Origin: Taxillus chinensis | Taxonomy: Eukaryota; Streptophyta; Magnoliopsida; Santalales; Loranthaceae | Direction of reading: 5' to 3' | Length of the DNA stretch: 64,000 nt | NCBI GenBank assembly: GCA_023512835.1 | Contig: CM042090.1 | Location: 52,997,365 to 53,061,364, forward strand | In this document: piece after piece, positions 63,315-64,000 of the stretch | How positions within the stretch are numbered: position 1 is the stretch's first letter | Layout: each line of letters starts with the position of its first letter | The notes under the pieces: generated by a model | Database searches by the model: none | What the model saw: only the letters and a program-made list of their open reading frames with translations | What the model was told of the DNA's origin: nothing | Translations under genes and position numbers: made by a program

Positions 63315-63494
63315 CAAATGAAGAGATGACACGTAAGGCTGTGAAAAAAAAAAATCATGCTTAAAAGTGGTTTTCAAGCACTCGAAAGTGGTTTTCGGGC
63401 ATTGATAGGTATTCGAGAAAAAAAAACACTTTGAGCGCTCGAAAACTAAGCATGGATTTTTTTCGTACTGCCTTACATTTTGTCTCCTCATTTG
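63315..63494. mobile_element. 180-bp foldback (inverted repeat) element
   Basis: Left arm 63315-63362 (CAAATGAAGAGATGACACGT onward) is complementary, with mismatches, to the right arm 63447-63494 (ending CTCCTCATTTG). The roughly 84-bp middle repeats AAAGTGGTTTTC and contains TCGAGCG-like text. It resembles a MITE or foldback element. No TSD was defined. Confidence 0.7.
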
Positions 63495-64000
63495 TGAGTT
63501 ATTAATAGTCAAAAATGAACACTGGTCCAAAGGTTTTTCCATCAAGGAAACTTCGGTCTTTCTCGAACAAACTAAGCATGTTGAAGTGGCCTATTATTTT
63601 ATTCAAGATGATACGGTTTAGAAAACCATCTTGGCTGGACTTATTCAATTGTTTACCTAGAAACATCATAGATTTTACATGTAATGGGATGACCACAAAA
63701 GATATAAATGCTCAAGCTTTTGAAAAGACATGCTAGAAAGTTTGTTTCTTGGTTGAGAGGTTGTAGGGGCAGAGAGCCTGCATTTGCTAGCCCCATATAG
63801 ACCAAGCACCTGCCTCATTCAAAGCAGGCACCTAGTGTTGCAAATTGCAATTAGTGGGTACGACCCATCCTTTGGTGTATGTTTTGACGTTTTATTATAA
63901 ATAAACTAGTGTCCTATTACTAGGGTACAAATTCTCCAGTCTATCCATCGCTGCTCTCTATCCCTTTCTCTAACTCACATTTTTCACAAGCTATATCAAT
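63495..64000. other. Unassigned right edge
   Basis: No repeat or gene recognised. A plus frame at 63515-63736 has no resemblance to the missing N-terminus of the host gene or any family known to me. Confidence 0.4.

Noticed and set aside
1..64000. CRISPR arrays, tRNA, rRNA or endogenous pararetrovirus
   Set aside because: No regular spacer arrays, cloverleaf-like sequences or caulimovirus-type polyproteins were noticed; the tRNA-like matches are only retrotransposon primer sites.

Overview
The window is nuclear DNA of a flowering plant, probably a eudicot with a repeat-rich genome. It has intron-containing coding sequence with GT-AG splice sites, plant-type Ty3/gypsy, Ty1/copia and LINE retrotransposons, TRIM and MITE elements, AT-rich introns and no bacterial gene organisation. 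The species cannot be named from the sequence; the large TE-filled introns are typical of many woody plants.

Only one host gene is visible. It lies on the minus strand and encodes a plant Unc-13 homologue (DUF810/MUN-domain protein, closest by eye to Arabidopsis PATROL1, which helps deliver plasma-membrane H+-ATPase). I could follow 22 consecutive exons from 49753 down to the stop codon at 8921-8919. All are GT-AG with consistent phases and encode about 912 residues that include the C-terminus. The N-terminal exon or exons lie beyond the right edge, so the intron upstream of the first visible exon is at least 14 kb. Exon 10 carries one extra base in an A8 run (T8 on the plus strand, 21624-21631), which breaks the frame. 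The allele is either a pseudogene or carries a sequencing or assembly error.

Layout: 1-6294, the 5' part of a decayed Ty3/gypsy element on minus (1.66-kb LTR, PBS, gag, protease, RT, RNase H, integrase; cut by the window edge). 6295-8918, AT-rich 3' flank with a G-rich MITE-like island. 8919-49753, the host gene, whose introns hold a palindrome-rich MITE (10.6-11.4 kb), a copia 3' scrap (12.1 kb), a complete but decayed 3.1-kb gypsy element with TSD (12.9-16.0 kb), LINE 3' ends with TSDs (18.6 and 42.4 kb), a TIR MITE (22.1-22.9 kb), a 14.9-kb intron with nested copia elements (24.6-38.6 kb), a copia 5' half (39.4-41.8 kb) and a deleted copia copy (45.4-47.0 kb). 49754-64000, upstream intron or flank with copia and LINE scraps, then three plus-strand LINEs. 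The last LINE (57577-63214) has an 18-bp TSD, has landed in an older LINE, and itself contains a TRIM. A 180-bp foldback element follows.

No operon-like system, CRISPR, tRNA or rRNA was seen. The most informative signals are the layered insertion history, the head-to-head copia pair that could form a long hairpin inside a transcribed intron, and the single-base break in the host gene.
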